A stretch of 64,000 nt of DNA, from the NCBI GenBank assembly GCA_026120185.1, contig JANUWF010001819.1, forward strand, positions 1,984,001 through 2,048,000, in the 5' to 3' direction. Shown here in pieces: positions 11,386-23,389 of the stretch. The position numbers and the translations under genes are program-made. The notes under the pieces were generated by a model that saw only the letters and a program-made list of their open reading frames with translations, had not been told where the DNA came from and did not search any database. Source of the stretch: Voacanga thouarsii (taxonomy: Eukaryota > Streptophyta > Magnoliopsida > Gentianales > Apocynaceae). Position 1 is the first letter of the stretch. Each line of letters opens with the position of its first letter.

Positions 11386-14300
11386 GTTTGGGTGATGAAT
11401 ATAATAAAGGTTTGGATGCCTTTGTAGAATTTGCATTAAGAGACAAACCTAATGGATCCAAAATTCATTGTCCTTGCATGAAGTGCCAGAATAGGTATCT
11501 TTATAGTACAATCGATGTCAAATAGCATTGCTAAATGTGGGGTTTCATGCGTTGGTACAAAAAGTGGGTTGTTCATGGGGAAACATACTTATCTTCTTGC
11601 AATACACCTAGCAACATCCCTTCGACTGAAAATGAACATTTGGATGATATGGCTGGGATGCTTCAAGAAATTAGTGGCATTAGTGACTTGGATAATGCAA
11701 CTGAAGAGCCTGATGATTTGAGAGAGATACATGAATTGTTGGGAGAGGCTAATATAGAATTGTATCCCGGTTGTACTAAATTTTCTTCACTTTCATTCAT
11801 TATGAGATTGTTATATTTAAAAGTCCTGAATGGGTGGTCGAACAAGTCAGTTGATATGCTACTTGAGCTTCTAACGGATGCTTTTAGTGAGATGGGAGTG
11901 AAAATTCCCAAGAATTACTACGAGGCTAATAAGATAACGAATGTGTTAGGAATGGAATGCAAAGTCTGGGATGTTTGTCCAAATAATTGCATAATATACA
12001 GGGGAAAATGAGGCCGCACAACTTTGTGAGGTATGCAATGCTCCGAGGTACAAGAAAGAGGGTAGTACAGTTGCATGCAAACGTGTTAGGTATTTTCCAT
12101 TGACTCCGAGATTGAAGCGATTGTTCATGTCTCGCAAAACTGCATCCCTTATGAGGTGGCATCACGAATGTCGCGTGAAAGATGGAGTCTACAGACACCC
12201 AGCTGATTCTAAAGCTTGGAGAAAGTTTGATGAGTTGCATTTGGAATTTGCAAGTGACTGCCGAAATGTTAGACTTGGATTGGCTTCGGATGGATTTAGT
12301 CCGTTTTCAAATATGCACATACTACATAGTACTTGGCCAGTTGTTTTAATACCATACAATTTGCCACCCCGGCTATGCATGAAGCAACCTTATTTTATTC
12401 TGTCAACTCTCATCGATAGCCCGAAGAGTCCGGGAAACAAAATTGACGTATTTTTACAACCATTGATCGAGGAGCTGAAACAATTGTGGCTTGACGGTGT
12501 GCTTACTTATGATGCTGAGGCAAAAGAGATGGTCCGTCTGCGTGCAGCTATTATGTGGACCATAAGTAATTTTCCAGCGTATGGTAATCTCTCTGGCTAT
12601 AGTATTCATAACCAGCGAGCTTGTCCGATATGCGGTATCAACTGTTTATCTTACCGTTTGCCTAATGGTGGTAAATATTGCTTCTTATATCATCGTAAAT
12701 TTCTTCAACTATCACATAAGCTCCGTAGGGACAAATTTTCTTTCTATGGTGGAATGGAATTACGACAAGCACCAAAAAGGAGTACGGGAACAGAAATTTT
12801 GACACATCTTCAGGGTTGTTTAACATAATATGTTGTAGATGATATGAGAATTAGAATACAGACTGACTACGAACGGAAATTTGGCACAAATTCTTATAAT
12901 TGGAAGAAGAAGGGTATTTTTTGGGAGTTGCCATATTGGGAGAGTAATTTGATGAGGCACAACTTGGACCCGATGCATATTGAGAAAAATTTTGCAGATA
13001 ATCTGTTGTTTACAATACCGGGTGACAATACTTCTTCAAAAGATAACTTCAAAGCTCGTCAAGACCTGCAGGCAATGAATATTAGAAAGTCTTTACATCC
13101 AATATTAAAACCGTCTGGAACTAGATACAGTTTGCCACCAGCTCCTTACACAATGAGTCGGTCGGAAGTTGAATTTTTTTTTACAGTATTGAAGGAATTG
13201 AGAGTCCCCGATGGCTATTATTCTAATATTTCTCGACGGGTAAACATGAGGAGAAAGACTTTAGGAGGCTTGAAGAGTCATGATTCCCACATTTTACTCC
13301 AGCAGTTAATCCCGTTAGCAGCCCGCACAACTTTGCCCAAGAATGTAGTGCAACTTTTGATTGAGATTGCTTCATGTTTTAGGCAGTTGTGTTCTAAAGT
13401 CAACAAAGAGAGGCATCTCGAGTATACGCAAGATCGTTTCGCAGATTACACTCTGTCTTCTTGAAAAGACATTCATCCCTAGTTTTTTTGATATAATGGA
13501 ACATTTACCGATACATTTGGCCGATGATGCATTATTAGCTGGTCCAGCTCAATGTCGATGGATGTTTCCAGTTGAAAGATACTTGAAAACTCTCAAGTGT
13601 TACGTGCGCAATCGTGCTAGACCTGAAGGTTCGATAGCCAGTGGATATTTAACGGAAGAATGTGTGACATTCGTGTCGAGATATTTAGATGATGTTGAGA
13701 GCAAAGAGAATAGGCCTCCACGATATGTTGATGATGAAAACCCGATGGGTAAACTAGTTGGAAAAGGGATTGATGTAATATTTGATCGTTTAACATTGAT
13801 GCAAGCACATCAGTGGGTTTTAGCCAACTCTGACATCCTTAAACCTTATAGAGAGTCAGTTTTCCTTTCAACCCATTGTCCTTCATTTTTTATGCTTTTT
13901 TCATTATAACTTCTAAAATTTGACGTGTGTTCTACTTGCAGTCTTCACACGTCTGTCATAAATAGAGAGCATCCAAGATCTCGGTTACATGACAAACAAC
14001 GTATTCATTCTCAAACGTTTCACAGTTGGCTCAGTCATTATGTAAGTAAAAACAAACACAATATAGCAAGTTTTCCTCGTCAACAATTAGTTGTTATAAC
14101 ACTGATATTTATTATAGGTTGATGAGAATGAAGAATGCCCTGATATTCCTACTGAAGTTAAAAAGCTTGCAAATGGTCCTTTCAATCAAGGGTTGCGCTA
14201 CAATGCATGCAACGTGAATGGCTTCCGATTTCGTACAATAACATATGAGGCTAACAAGTCAACCTAAAATTCTGGCGTCATGTGTAAAGCTGATACTACG

Positions 14301-14777
14301 AGTTATTCCAGTCCAAGAGATATGAATCCTGTAGCAGCTGGTTTCAACTACTATGGAGTGCTTACTGATATTATAAGGATCCGATATAGTAGTGAACTGA
14401 AATTTCGTTATTCAAATGTGATTGGGTTGATGTTCATCGAGGTGTTAGAGTTGACGAACTAAAGTTTACTTTGGTGAATCTGGACCGTTTGTTGTACCGG
14501 GAAAATAAAGAGATGGATGAGCCATTCATACTAGCAAACCAAGCTGAACAAGTTTGGTTTTCTCACTTGTCCTAAAGAAAGAGATTGGCATGTGGTAATG
14601 CCAATGATGAGAAGGGATAATTATGATGTGTATTCAAGGGACCATGATCTAGAAATTTTTCTGTGCAGCGAGTTAGATTCTCAGTCCGATTTCGCCGAAG
14701 TAGATGCCGTATGGGTTAGAGATGGAATTTACGGGGAGGAAGTAGATTTAGATGGAAGAAGAATACACCCTGCAATT
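11355..14777 (+). pseudogene. Tnp2-type CACTA transposase, disrupted
   Basis: Starts MDRSWIYLQDRLGDEY, the transposase-associated N-terminal domain, with the zinc-binding-like CPCMKCQNR. Then follow the Tnp2 core (YFPLTPRLKRLFMS, CPICG, HRKFL at about 12690, HNLDPMHIEKN at 12957-12990), a DUF4218 region (GLKSHDSHILLQQLIP; FFDIMEHLPIHL; RWMFPVERYL; YVRNRARPEGSI) and DUF4216 (SGVMCKADTTSY, YYGVLTDII, EPFILANQAEQVWF). Introns appear at about 13855-13940 and 14041-14118. Damage: in-frame TAG and TAA at 11523-11534, a frameshift near 12000-12010, stops at about 12826-12840, a frameshift near 13450, and stops in the last exons. The family's role is cutting and joining the element ends; this copy cannot encode a full protein. 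Confidence 0.93.
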
Positions 14778-14867
14778 TAAATGTACTTAAATTACTTAAT
14801 CATGTACTAAATGTGCTTGCGGTTGTTAAAATCTTTTACTCAATGTTAAATCTTTTTATTTTGCGAG

Positions 14868-16644
14868 ATGGTAAACAAGCGTGCCCGACGGGGATCGATG
14901 CGAGGATGCCATAGCTGCCGCAAGATCGGGCGCTAGTACCTCACGGTATACAGAGACACCAGCTCCGGCACTCGAGGTTGGACGGAGATCACATGCAAGT
15001 GTTCGCACGGGTTCCACGGATCGGGAATCTAATCATGCCACATGTATACCCACTTCTGATGTAGGTCCCAGTGGCACAGGACCTTCTTCCTCAGACCTTA
15101 GTGCCTCAGGTGTGCTAAGTTAATATGAAGTAAATATTACGATATGTCTGTTGGTATTACGATACGTCTGTTGATATTTTAATTAATAAGTCTGTTGATA
15201 TTTTGTAGATTCCACAGCGAGGAGTTCTCGCGAGGGTGGAAAGTTACTTTCCGGATGGGGTGAGCCAGGGTTTTGAAAGTACAATGTTGGTGTTAACCAA
15301 CACGGAGGGCTTGTTGGGTTAGATGCATCTCGTTATAGTTCAGTGGTGGGCTGTTTTGCACGCATGAGCAATAGGTTCCCTCTGAATTACAGGGATTGGC
15401 ATTCCATACCTCAGAGCCTCAAGGATGAAGTTTGGCAAGAAATACAGGTAACTAATTTTATTCTAACATAGCCAAGAGTGTTTTCTTCAAAAATTAACAT
15501 TTTCTTTATTTAATTATTTGTTAAAATTTGTACAAGGACAACACCATGATGCCACCAGAAGGACGTAGTGTTATAATGAAGATGATATGCGCAGCATGGA
15601 AGGATTTTAAGTCGAAGTTAAAACAAAAATACTACGTTCCTTTCCAGTTCAGTACAGAGCCTATTGTTTGTCAAGATAAACGGGTTGACGAAAATCAATG
15701 GAGGATGTTAGTTGATTACTGGCGTTTGGAGAATACACAGGTCGTACCATAGAAGTTGACTACTTTTATGTCTCAAAACTTGTTTAAATTTTTTATATGT
15801 TAACTACTATAATTAATCACAGATGGAGGCCGAGCGGAATAGACAAAATCGATAATATTTGGCATATCCACTGGTCACAGGAAGAATGCCACATTCTGTT
15901 ATACAGGATCGGGTATTTAGTTTATGTTATACACTATTCAGATGAAATTTATCTACTTTGCTTGAAATTTTTGACACGTCTTTACAGATGACGTCACAAG
16001 GCCAACCGACATCACAATATGATATGTTCCTTGCGACACGAAGGTGGCACGGTTGGCAGGCTGATGGTTTGACTGCAGAGATGATTGTAAGTAATATTCA
16101 AATGCTGATTTTTCTGAGTTATTAAAATATGATTACGACATTATATTAACCTAATATAAATTTGATATAATATTTCTTAATTTTGTAGGACCGATTGGAG
16201 ACAGAGTGGCAGGCATTGCCTGAGTCTGAGCGCACAGAGGAAGCAAAGGATCATATATTTCGGCGATTGTTTGGTCCAGAAACAAGAGGTCGTGTTAGGT
16301 GTAAAGGAAAGGGTCCAACACCAACGTCAGTTGGTCAATCATCAAGTTCTGCAGCAAATGTTGAGGAGGTCGTCAGGATTGAGGTTGAGGCACGTATGCA
16401 GAGTATGCGAGATACTATGCAGGCTGAGATGCGAGCTAAGGTGCAGCGTGAACGAGAGGCTTACGAGTCACGTATAGCTGCGCTTCAGACTACCATGGAA
16501 GCATTAGCGCGCAGATTGGATGCAGGCGCATTTGATGTACTACCTATACCTCCATCTAGTGCTTCTACGGCATCTCCTGGTGTTGGTTCCACTTCTCTGC
16601 CTATTAGATTGAGTGATCCTGGCCAACCTATCCGTCATGATGAC
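14868..16644 (+). pseudogene. Second CACTA gene (Transposase_24-like / TnpA-position protein)
   Basis: Downstream of Tnp2 on the same strand, as in other plant CACTAs. Likely exons, from splice signals and reading frame: 14868-15115, 15211-15449, 15537-15741, 15822-15911, 15988-16087, 16189-16644. Recognisable family traits are a VVGCFARMSNRFPLNYRDWH region, PPEGRSVIMKMICAAWKDFK, an AERNRQNR segment, and the C-terminal GRVRCKGKGPTPTSVG followed by a long coiled coil (VEEVVRIEVEARMQSM onward). Damage: probable frameshift just after the ATG at 14868, a TGA near 15274, and a stop after NRQNR near 15852. Most of the sequence is otherwise open. The homologous position in En/Spm encodes the protein that binds the subterminal repeats; that role here is inference. 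Confidence 0.75.
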
Positions 16645-16871
16645 TGACATTTTCATTTCGTACTAATTTGTATTTGTACTACAGCTTCTGTATACTGAGG
16701 ATATATTTGTTTGTATTTGTCTACTGAGGATATTGCTTTTGAGTTTGGCAATGAGGAGATTGTGTTTTGTTATTTTTGGTGTTGAATTCGTTGATTTTAT
16801 TACATTTGTCTTTAAATTGTATGTGTACAGGATTTTGACCAAATAAAAAATGATTTACAAAGAAAATTAAG
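16645..16871. other. 3' end of second CACTA gene and spacer
   Basis: AT-rich stretch following the stop codon, with repeated TATTTGTATTTG-like words. No separate feature is seen before the right palindrome array. Confidence 0.5.
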
Positions 16872-17260
16872 CCTAATACGACGGCTGCAACCGTCGTTTT
16901 AGCTTGAGGCAATTAAATACGACGGCTAGTGAGCCGTCGTATTTGTTCACAGTAAAATACGACGGTCACTCGGCCGTCGTATTTGACTAACAAATACGAC
17001 GGTCAAAGGCCGTCGTATTAGGAGACCAAAAGCGACGGTTTTTCAAAACCGTCGCAAAAAATGACCACGGAAAGCAAAAGTGACGAGAACAAATATGACG
17101 GTTGTAAAACCGTCGTATTAGGCTAATACGACGGTTTTGTAGCCGTTGTTGAGCAAAAATGACGAGATCAAATACGATGGCTGTAAAACCGTCGTTTAGC
17201 CGTCGTATTTGTCTAATACGACGGCTGGACCCGTCGTATTTGCCTGAATTTTTAGTAGTG
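16872..17260 (-). repeat. Right subterminal palindrome array and TIR of the CACTA
   Basis: About nine hairpin units of 28-35 bp (AATACGACGG ... CCGTCGTATT) separated by a few bases, then TTTTTAGTAGTG as the terminal inverted repeat. Stem sequences differ between units but arms co-vary within a unit (for example GGCTAGTGAGCC and GGTTTTTCAAAACC). The array is denser here than at the left end. Confidence 0.92.
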
Positions 17261-17263
17261 GTG

Positions 17264-17744
17264 GACATAATTCTCGAATCTCTGTCGGGCTCTTTTACTC
17301 AGTTCAAGTTGAACTACAACATGAACAAGTTAAATATGAGTTTAATTGAGTTACTAAAAGACCTCCAAGTAGTAGAGAAGGTTATGAAATCACAGTCCAA
17401 GGCTATGATTACTATGATTTTTTCTTCCAAAGCTGGGACCAAGCCCAGGAAGTTCAAGAAGAAGAAGAGAAACGTACCAGCCCAACCCAATAACCAGCCT
17501 AACAAGCCCAAAGGCAAATGCTTTAAGTGCGGGCAGAAGAGATACTGGAAAAAGGAGTGTTTAGAATTTCAGGCCAAGAAAAACTCTACAGGTATTGTTC
17601 TCTATCTAGAGTTTATTTCAGCCTAAAGACAAATGCTTCAAGTGCGGGCAGAAGGGACATTGGAAAAAGGAGTGTCCAGAATTTCAGGCCAAGAAAAACC
17701 CTACAGGTATTATTCTCTATCTAGAGTCTATTTTAATGGTTGGA
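17264..17744 (+). pseudogene. Gag of element B, C-terminal part with duplicated zinc knuckle
   Basis: Continues the gag cut at 7232: SLSGSFTQFKLNYNMNKLN, a basic stretch KPRKFKKKKR, then a CCHC knuckle CFKCGQKRYWKKEC in which the usual GHW is RYW. A stop follows near 17624. A second knuckle, CFKCGQKGHWKKEC, follows 115 bp later in a shifted frame and keeps the consensus His. The knuckle would bind retroelement RNA in a working gag. Confidence 0.88.
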
Positions 17745-18965
17745 TCAACTTCCATTTAGATTGTTGATTCTGGTGCTATTGATTATATTTGTAACTCTTT
17801 GCAGGGGTTTAGGAAGATAAGAAGATTTCAGACGGGTGAGCATGGACTGCGAGTAGGAAATGGAGCACGAGTATGGGCCATTGCAGTGGGAGAACTGAAT
17901 CTTGTTTTTATTGTAATAAAGTTGTTATATTAAAGGATATTTTATATGTACTCAATTTTAGATAAAATTTGATTTCAGTTGCAAAGCTAATAAATCATGG
18001 ATATTTTATTTTTTTCCATTTTGATATTACTATCAGTAGAAATGAAGAAGTTTTATATATAGGGCACATGCATGAAAACTTATTCTTTTTAAATCCTACA
18101 AACAATCAAATAAATAACGCTCAATCTGAATCTTTAAGTAAGAATAGAAAGACTAATGTCAATGACTCATATTTTTGGCATCTAATGTTGGGTTTTATTA
18201 ACTCAACTAGGATTCAGAGGTTAATCCATGATGGGCCCTTGGGCTCATTAAAATTGAAAAGTTGGCCTCAGTGTGAATCCTACCTTATGGGAAAAATGAT
18301 CAAAAGGTCGTTTACCCAAAAGGTTGATAGAGCCAAGGAGATATTGGACTTTGTTCATACTGATATGTGTGGTCCTTTGTCTACACAAGTTAGAGGGAAT
18401 TTTGAGTACTTCGTCATTTTCATGGATGATTGTACATGATTTGGCTATGTCTACCTGATAAGGCATAAGTCTGATTCTTTTGACAAGTTCAAAGAGTTTA
18501 AGGCTGAAGTGGAGCGTCGGACAGATAAACTGATTTAAACTTTATGATTGGATCATTGTAGAGAGTACCTCCTTGGTGAGTTCAAGGATTACATGGTACA
18601 TCATGAGATAGTATCCCAAATCTCTGTGTTGGGTACACCCCAACAGAATGGAGTAACTGAGAGAAAGAACAGGACATTAATGGAAATGGTTCGAAGTATG
18701 ATATCTCATGTTACTCTTTCAGTCTCTTTTTGGTGATATGCTTTGGAAACAGCAGCATACATTCTGAACTTGGTGCCTTCCAAGTCATTACCTAAGACGC
18801 CCTATGCGATGTGGACTGAGTATAAGTCAAGTCTAAAGTATCTCAGGATATGGGGCTATCCAGCTTATGTATTGATCAAGGGAGACAAGCTAGAATTAAG
18901 ATCAGAATTATGCTATTTTGTTGGGTCTCCAAAAGGGACAAAATGAGGTTACTTTTATCATCCCA
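17745..18965 (+). pseudogene. Protease, GAG-pre-integrase and integrase of element B
   Basis: Aspartic protease site IVDSGAIDYICNS at 17761-17799, preceded by a stop. Next come the GAG-pre-integrase region (FWHLMLGFINSTRIQRL) and the integrase core with HTDMCGPLST, a damaged second Asp region (TL, stop, LDHCREYLLGEFKDYM at 18540-18595) and an intact Glu region PQQNGVTERKNRTL. It ends in the copia hallmark LKYLRIWGYPAYVLI. Stops fall at about 18438, 18537, 18547, 18735 and 18944. Function lost. Confidence 0.9.
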
Positions 18966-20784
18966 AGGAGCAAAAAATACTAGTAAGTACTAATACTACA
19001 TACTTGGAGGATGATCAAAATACTTCCACTAAAGATTCAACAAGGTTGGAACTCGAGGAGAAGTTATCTTCGGAATCAATTTCTTTAGACCTGATTGTGG
19101 AACAAGAAGAGGCACGACCTCAAAAATTTATACAAATGGAGCTTCGTCATAGTGGGAGAGTTTCTAACGTTCTAGAAAGATGGATAGGAGAGGCTTTCGA
19201 GCTGGTCTCTGACCATCAGGTGCAACATCCCACTAGATACGAGGAGGCTATTGCTGATATCAATGTAGATCTATGGCATGGAGTAATGAAAGTTGAGATT
19301 TAGTCTATGTACTTTAATCAGGTTTGGGATCTTGTAACTTTACTTGAAGAGATAAAACCCATTGGGTGTAAGTGGTTATACAGGAGAAAGAGGGGAGCGG
19401 ATGGGAAGGTGGAAACCTTTAAAGTTATGCTTGTGGTAAAAGAGTATACTTAGAAAGTGGGAATCGATTATCATGAAACTTTTCCCCCGGTAGCTATGCT
19501 TAAATTCATCCGTATCCTCCTTACCATTGCATGTCATTTTGACTGTGAGATATGACAAATGAATATCAAGATGACATTTCTTAATGGCCATCTTAACGAA
19601 GACATCTATATTTCCTAACCGGAATATTTTATTGCTAAAGGCTAGGAACATATGGTTTGCAAGTTTAAGAAGTCCATTTATGGACTTAAGCAGGCATCTA
19701 AAATGTGGAACATTCATTTTGATGAGACTGTAAAGTCTTACGATTTCATTCAAAACGAGGATGAACCATACGTGTACAGGAAATTGGAAGGTATAAATGT
19801 AGTTTTTCTTGTCCTATATATGGATGACATTCTACTCATTGGGAATGATGCAGGGACATTGTTATCTACTAAGGTTTGGCTGTCTAGTCAATTTAGTAAG
19901 AAGGGCTTGAGAGATGCCAATTATATTTTTGGGATCAAGCTTCTTAGAAATAGAATTATCCCAAACGACATACATTGACAAGATACTAGCCAAGTTTAGC
20001 ATGAACTCATGTAAGGGAGTTCTAATCTCTTGCAGACATGGGTTGTTTTTTGGTTCTAAGGACTGTCCTAAGTTTCAAGAGGAAAAAGATAGGATGAGTA
20101 GGATTCCCTACGCTTCGGCTTTGGGAAGTCTCATGTACTTCCATGCTGTGCATTAGGCCAAATATCTACTTTGCCGTAGGCGTAGTTAGCAGATATCAGT
20201 CAAGCCCTGGAGAGGTTCATTGGTAAGCTGTATAGCATATTCTTAAGTACCACAATGGTACGAAAGATTATATGCTGGTTTATAGGGTTGACGATTTGGT
20301 TCTTACTGGATACAAAGACTCAAATTTTTAGGCAGATAAGGATGAGAAAAAATTCACTAGTGGATATATCTTCACCTTATCTGGAGTAGCTGTTTCATGG
20401 AAGAGTATCAAGTAATCTTGTATTACTGACTCAACCATGAAAACTAAGTATGTGGCAGCTTTTGAAGCATCCAATGAAGTAGTGTGGCTCCGAAAGTTCC
20501 TTTCAGAACTTGGAGTTGTGCCACATATGGACAGACCGATTGTGGTATATTGCAACAACTCTGGAGCAGTCTCGCAATCCAAAGAACCCAGGAACTACAA
20601 GAAGGGGAAGCACATCCAGAGGAAGCACCATTTGATTCAAGATTTCATTCAGAGACAAAAAATCGTGATGGAACAGATAGCTTCGGAGAACAACCTAGTA
20701 GATCCTTTTACCAAGCCTTTGGCTGAGAAAGTCTTCAAGAGACACTTAGACGATATAGGGATGGATACTTACGAGCTTTCTTAG
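18966..20784 (+). pseudogene. Reverse transcriptase and RNase H of element B
   Basis: RT blocks in order: GCKWLYRRKRGADGKVETFK, PPVAMLKFIRILLTIA, KSIYGLKQASKMWN and the active-site block YMDDILLIGND (19818-19850). RNase H blocks: TKYVAAFEASNEVVWLRKFL, VVYCNNSGAVSQ (usual CDN has become CNN) and ENNLVDPFTKPLAEKVF, ending at TAG 20782-20784. Stops occur at about 19300, 19451, 19552, 19615, 19644, 19976, 20152 and later. A frameshift near 19970 separates RT from the SCKGVLISCRHGLFF segment. Confidence 0.9.
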
Positions 20785-20796
20785 TCTTAGAGTGCA

Positions 20797-20806
20797 AGTG
20801 AGAGAT
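20797..20806 (+). other. Polypurine tract of element B
   Basis: AGTGAGAGAT immediately before the TGTTGG start of the 3' LTR; mostly purine and correctly placed. Confidence 0.65.
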
Positions 20807-23389
20807 TGTTGGAATAGATGCCATCTAGACTAGTTTATCTGATGTAATTATCGAATTTATTAATAAAAAAATTTATTCTCAAAATTTATTTATGAATTTA
20901 CATTTTATTTGTGCACGAATTTCTTTTGGATATGACCCATTGTGTTTAAGTAAGTGATTCATGTGAATGGTGGTCTTTCACAGTAAGGTATGGATCATGG
21001 GTTACTTAACACATAAATATTTGTTCTTAATCGATTGATGAGAATGGGAATCTCATCATGTATAGGTTATTATGTTATGAATTCCAAATAGGAAATGACT
21101 TACCTTTAGCCAGTGAGTAGTTCACTCACTTCATAGCATGAACGTATTTCGAATACGTAGAACGAGACTTGTAATAGTGGTTTCTAAAAGTACTATTTAA
21201 AAGAAACCCAAACTATTACTACTACAATGTTGACTAATACTCTATCGCTTGAGTATGAGTTGGTGGTCTGACGAAGCTAGAAGCACATACTTTGATATAC
21301 TGTAGTTGAGGTTCTTTCGTAAAATCGATATACTTGTATGTTGGGTATATGTGACTAGTTAGTTAAGACAGACTTGTACAAGATAGCTTCTGCGCTATTT
21401 TGCTTCTTGTACTGTTCAAATGATTTAATTATCTAAGGCCCTAGGGAACATAACTTGGATATTTACTTTAGGGTAGCTCCTTTGGAAAGTGGAAACATTC
21501 CAAGGTGGATCATTGGATTAGAGATCTAAGGATGGTAGATGTCTATTAAAGAGGTGTTAGTACACTCTTCCTCTCTAAATGAATAGCGATGCGTAGAGGG
21601 ATATTTTAGTCATTACACTTGTAAGTCGAAGACTTTGCCAACGCAATATCATCCTTGGGGTCAATATTTTCTTATAAATATTTTACTTGACAAATAAATA
21701 TTTGTTTTTAACTGATTGATGAGAATGAGAATCTCATCATGTATAGGTTATTGTGTTATGAATTTCAAATGGGGAATGGCTTACCTTTAGCCAGTGAGTA
21801 GTCCACTCACTTTATAATATCAGTATATTTCGAATATGTAGAATATGACCTATAATAGTGGTTTCTAAAAATATTATTTAGAAGAAACCCAAACTATTAC
21901 TGCTGCAACATGGATTAATACTCTATCGCTTGAGTATGAGTTGGTGGTCTGACGAAGCTAGGAGCACACACTTTGATATATTGTAGTTGAGGTTCTTTCG
22001 TGGAACCGATATACTTATATGTTAGGTATATGTGATTAGTTAGTTAAGATAGACTTGTACAAGATAACTTTTGCGCTATATCACCCCTTGTGACTGTTCA
22101 AATGATCTAATTATCCAAGGCTCTGGAAATATGACTTGGATGTTTACTTTAGGGTAGCTCATTTGGAAAGTGAAAACATTCCAGGAGTAGTGGATCATTG
22201 GACTAAAGGTCTAAGGACAGTAGATATCTATTAGAGAGGTATTAGTACACTCTTTCTCTCTAAATGAATGGCGATGCGTATAGGGGTATTTTAGTCATTA
22301 CATGTGTAAGTCAAAGACTTTGCTAATGCAATATCATCCTTGGGGTCAATATTTTCTTATAGTGATATTAGAAAACATTTAAAATGCAAAATATAGCTAT
22401 TTATATAGTAAGGGTATTTTAGTCATTTTAGTAGCTAAGGCAATATGTCTTTTGATCCCCGGAATGGCCCTTAAGTCCTAATAGATTTGGGTTAAGAAAT
22501 TGGTCTTAATAATAATGGGTTTTATTTTATTTTATTAGTCTAATTTATTATTAGACTAGAATAAAATAAAAGGCCTGAGAGAGAGTATATATTTTATTTA
22601 GTTTAATTAATTAATTAATTATTCAGGACCCAAGACCCAGATTGAATAATTAGAAAATTAATCTATATATAAAACTAGATAAAAGCTTGATATTTTATAT
22701 TAGTCTATTTGGGCTTGTTAATTATTTATTGAGCTGTTTAATGAAATTCAGAAAATAAATAATTAAGATTTATTATTTATGGGTGTTCAAGCCCAAGAAT
22801 AAATAATTTTATCTGGCCTAATGAATAAGATCAAAGGTAAAATAAAATTTAATTAATTAATTTAATTAATTTAAATAAAAAATAATACGGGATCCATTCC
22901 CTATTATTTTTTATTTTAATTAATTAATTAATTAATTAAATTAATTTTTGCGTAAAAGATAACAAAAAGCCTGTATGCTTTCTTTTTTTTTGTAGTTGGC
23001 TTCTCTCTTGGTGGAAGATGAAAAGAAAGTGAAAATAAAATGAAGTGCATGGGACTTCGGGGTTCATTATCCACAGAAAACCAAATCACTAAAAGAAGGA
23101 AAAATTGAGACTATGTCCGTGAAAGCATTTCACAGAGAAGCTTTCAAAGACTTAACAAACCTAGATCTTCAAGCATTCATTGGTAGTGCTACAGGCATCA
23201 TATTGGAATATCAAAGGCTTCGCGTGAATGAGACGCAGTCAATGTTTATAAGGACGTGATCCAATAGTTTCAAGCATCCTTATACAGACATCTATATCAA
23301 TGAGAAAAGGACCATTCAATCATAGAGGTAAATTTTTCATTTTGTAAGCATACTTTCGATTTGATAATTTTTGTCATTTTCAACCTTCA
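20807..23389 (+). repeat. 3' LTR of element B (with internal duplication)
   Basis: Starts TGTTGGAATAGATGCC and ends AACCTTCA, 2.58 kb against 1.88 kb for the 5' LTR. The excess is a tandem duplication with unit 1 at 21002-21682 and unit 2 at 21683-22360. Both begin with TTACTTAACA/TTACTTGACA and end at the CTTGGGGTCAATATTTTCTT motif. Confidence 0.9.
21002..22360 (+). repeat. Approx. 680-bp tandem duplication inside the 3' LTR of B
   Basis: Two head-to-tail units, 681 bp apart. By eye unit 1 is only a few percent different from the 5' LTR while unit 2 is clearly more diverged (for example ATAATATCAGTATATTTCG against CATAGCATGAACGTATTTCG). Confidence 0.9.

Larger units (their letters stand above)
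7233..17260 (+). mobile_element. CACTA (En/Spm) DNA transposon inserted in element B gag
   Basis: Ten kb, with imperfect terminal inverted repeats: left CACTACAAAAAATACTAG and, on the opposite strand, right CACTACTAAAAATTCAGG, both followed by GCAAATACGAC; about 24 of the first 28 bases match. The flanks are GTG (7230-7232) and GTG (17261-17263), the 3-bp duplication of this superfamily. Removing the element and one GTG restores the gag reading of the related element D. It carries arrays of TACGACGG palindromes near both ends, a Tnp2-type transposase gene and a second gene of the kind usual in plant CACTAs. The transposase is broken, so this copy is not autonomous as it stands. Confidence 0.95.
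3176..23389 (+). mobile_element. Element B: Ty1/copia retrotransposon, interrupted by a CACTA transposon
   Basis: Complete but decayed copia element: 5' LTR 3176-5054, primer site, gag, [CACTA 7233-17260], rest of gag, protease, integrase, RT, RNase H, purine tract, 3' LTR 20807-23389. The flanks GTAGG (3171-3175) and GTAGA (23390-23394) form a 5-bp target duplication with one mismatch. The sequence on either side is element A in continuous orientation, which confirms B landed in A. Its proteins and LTRs resemble those of element D and the LTR at 60729, so all three belong to one family or close sister families. Confidence 0.9.

Noticed and set aside
12581..12802. 73-codon hydrophobic ORF overlapping the CACTA transposase
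   Set aside because: Out-of-frame shadow of the well-matched Tnp2 reading on the same strand.
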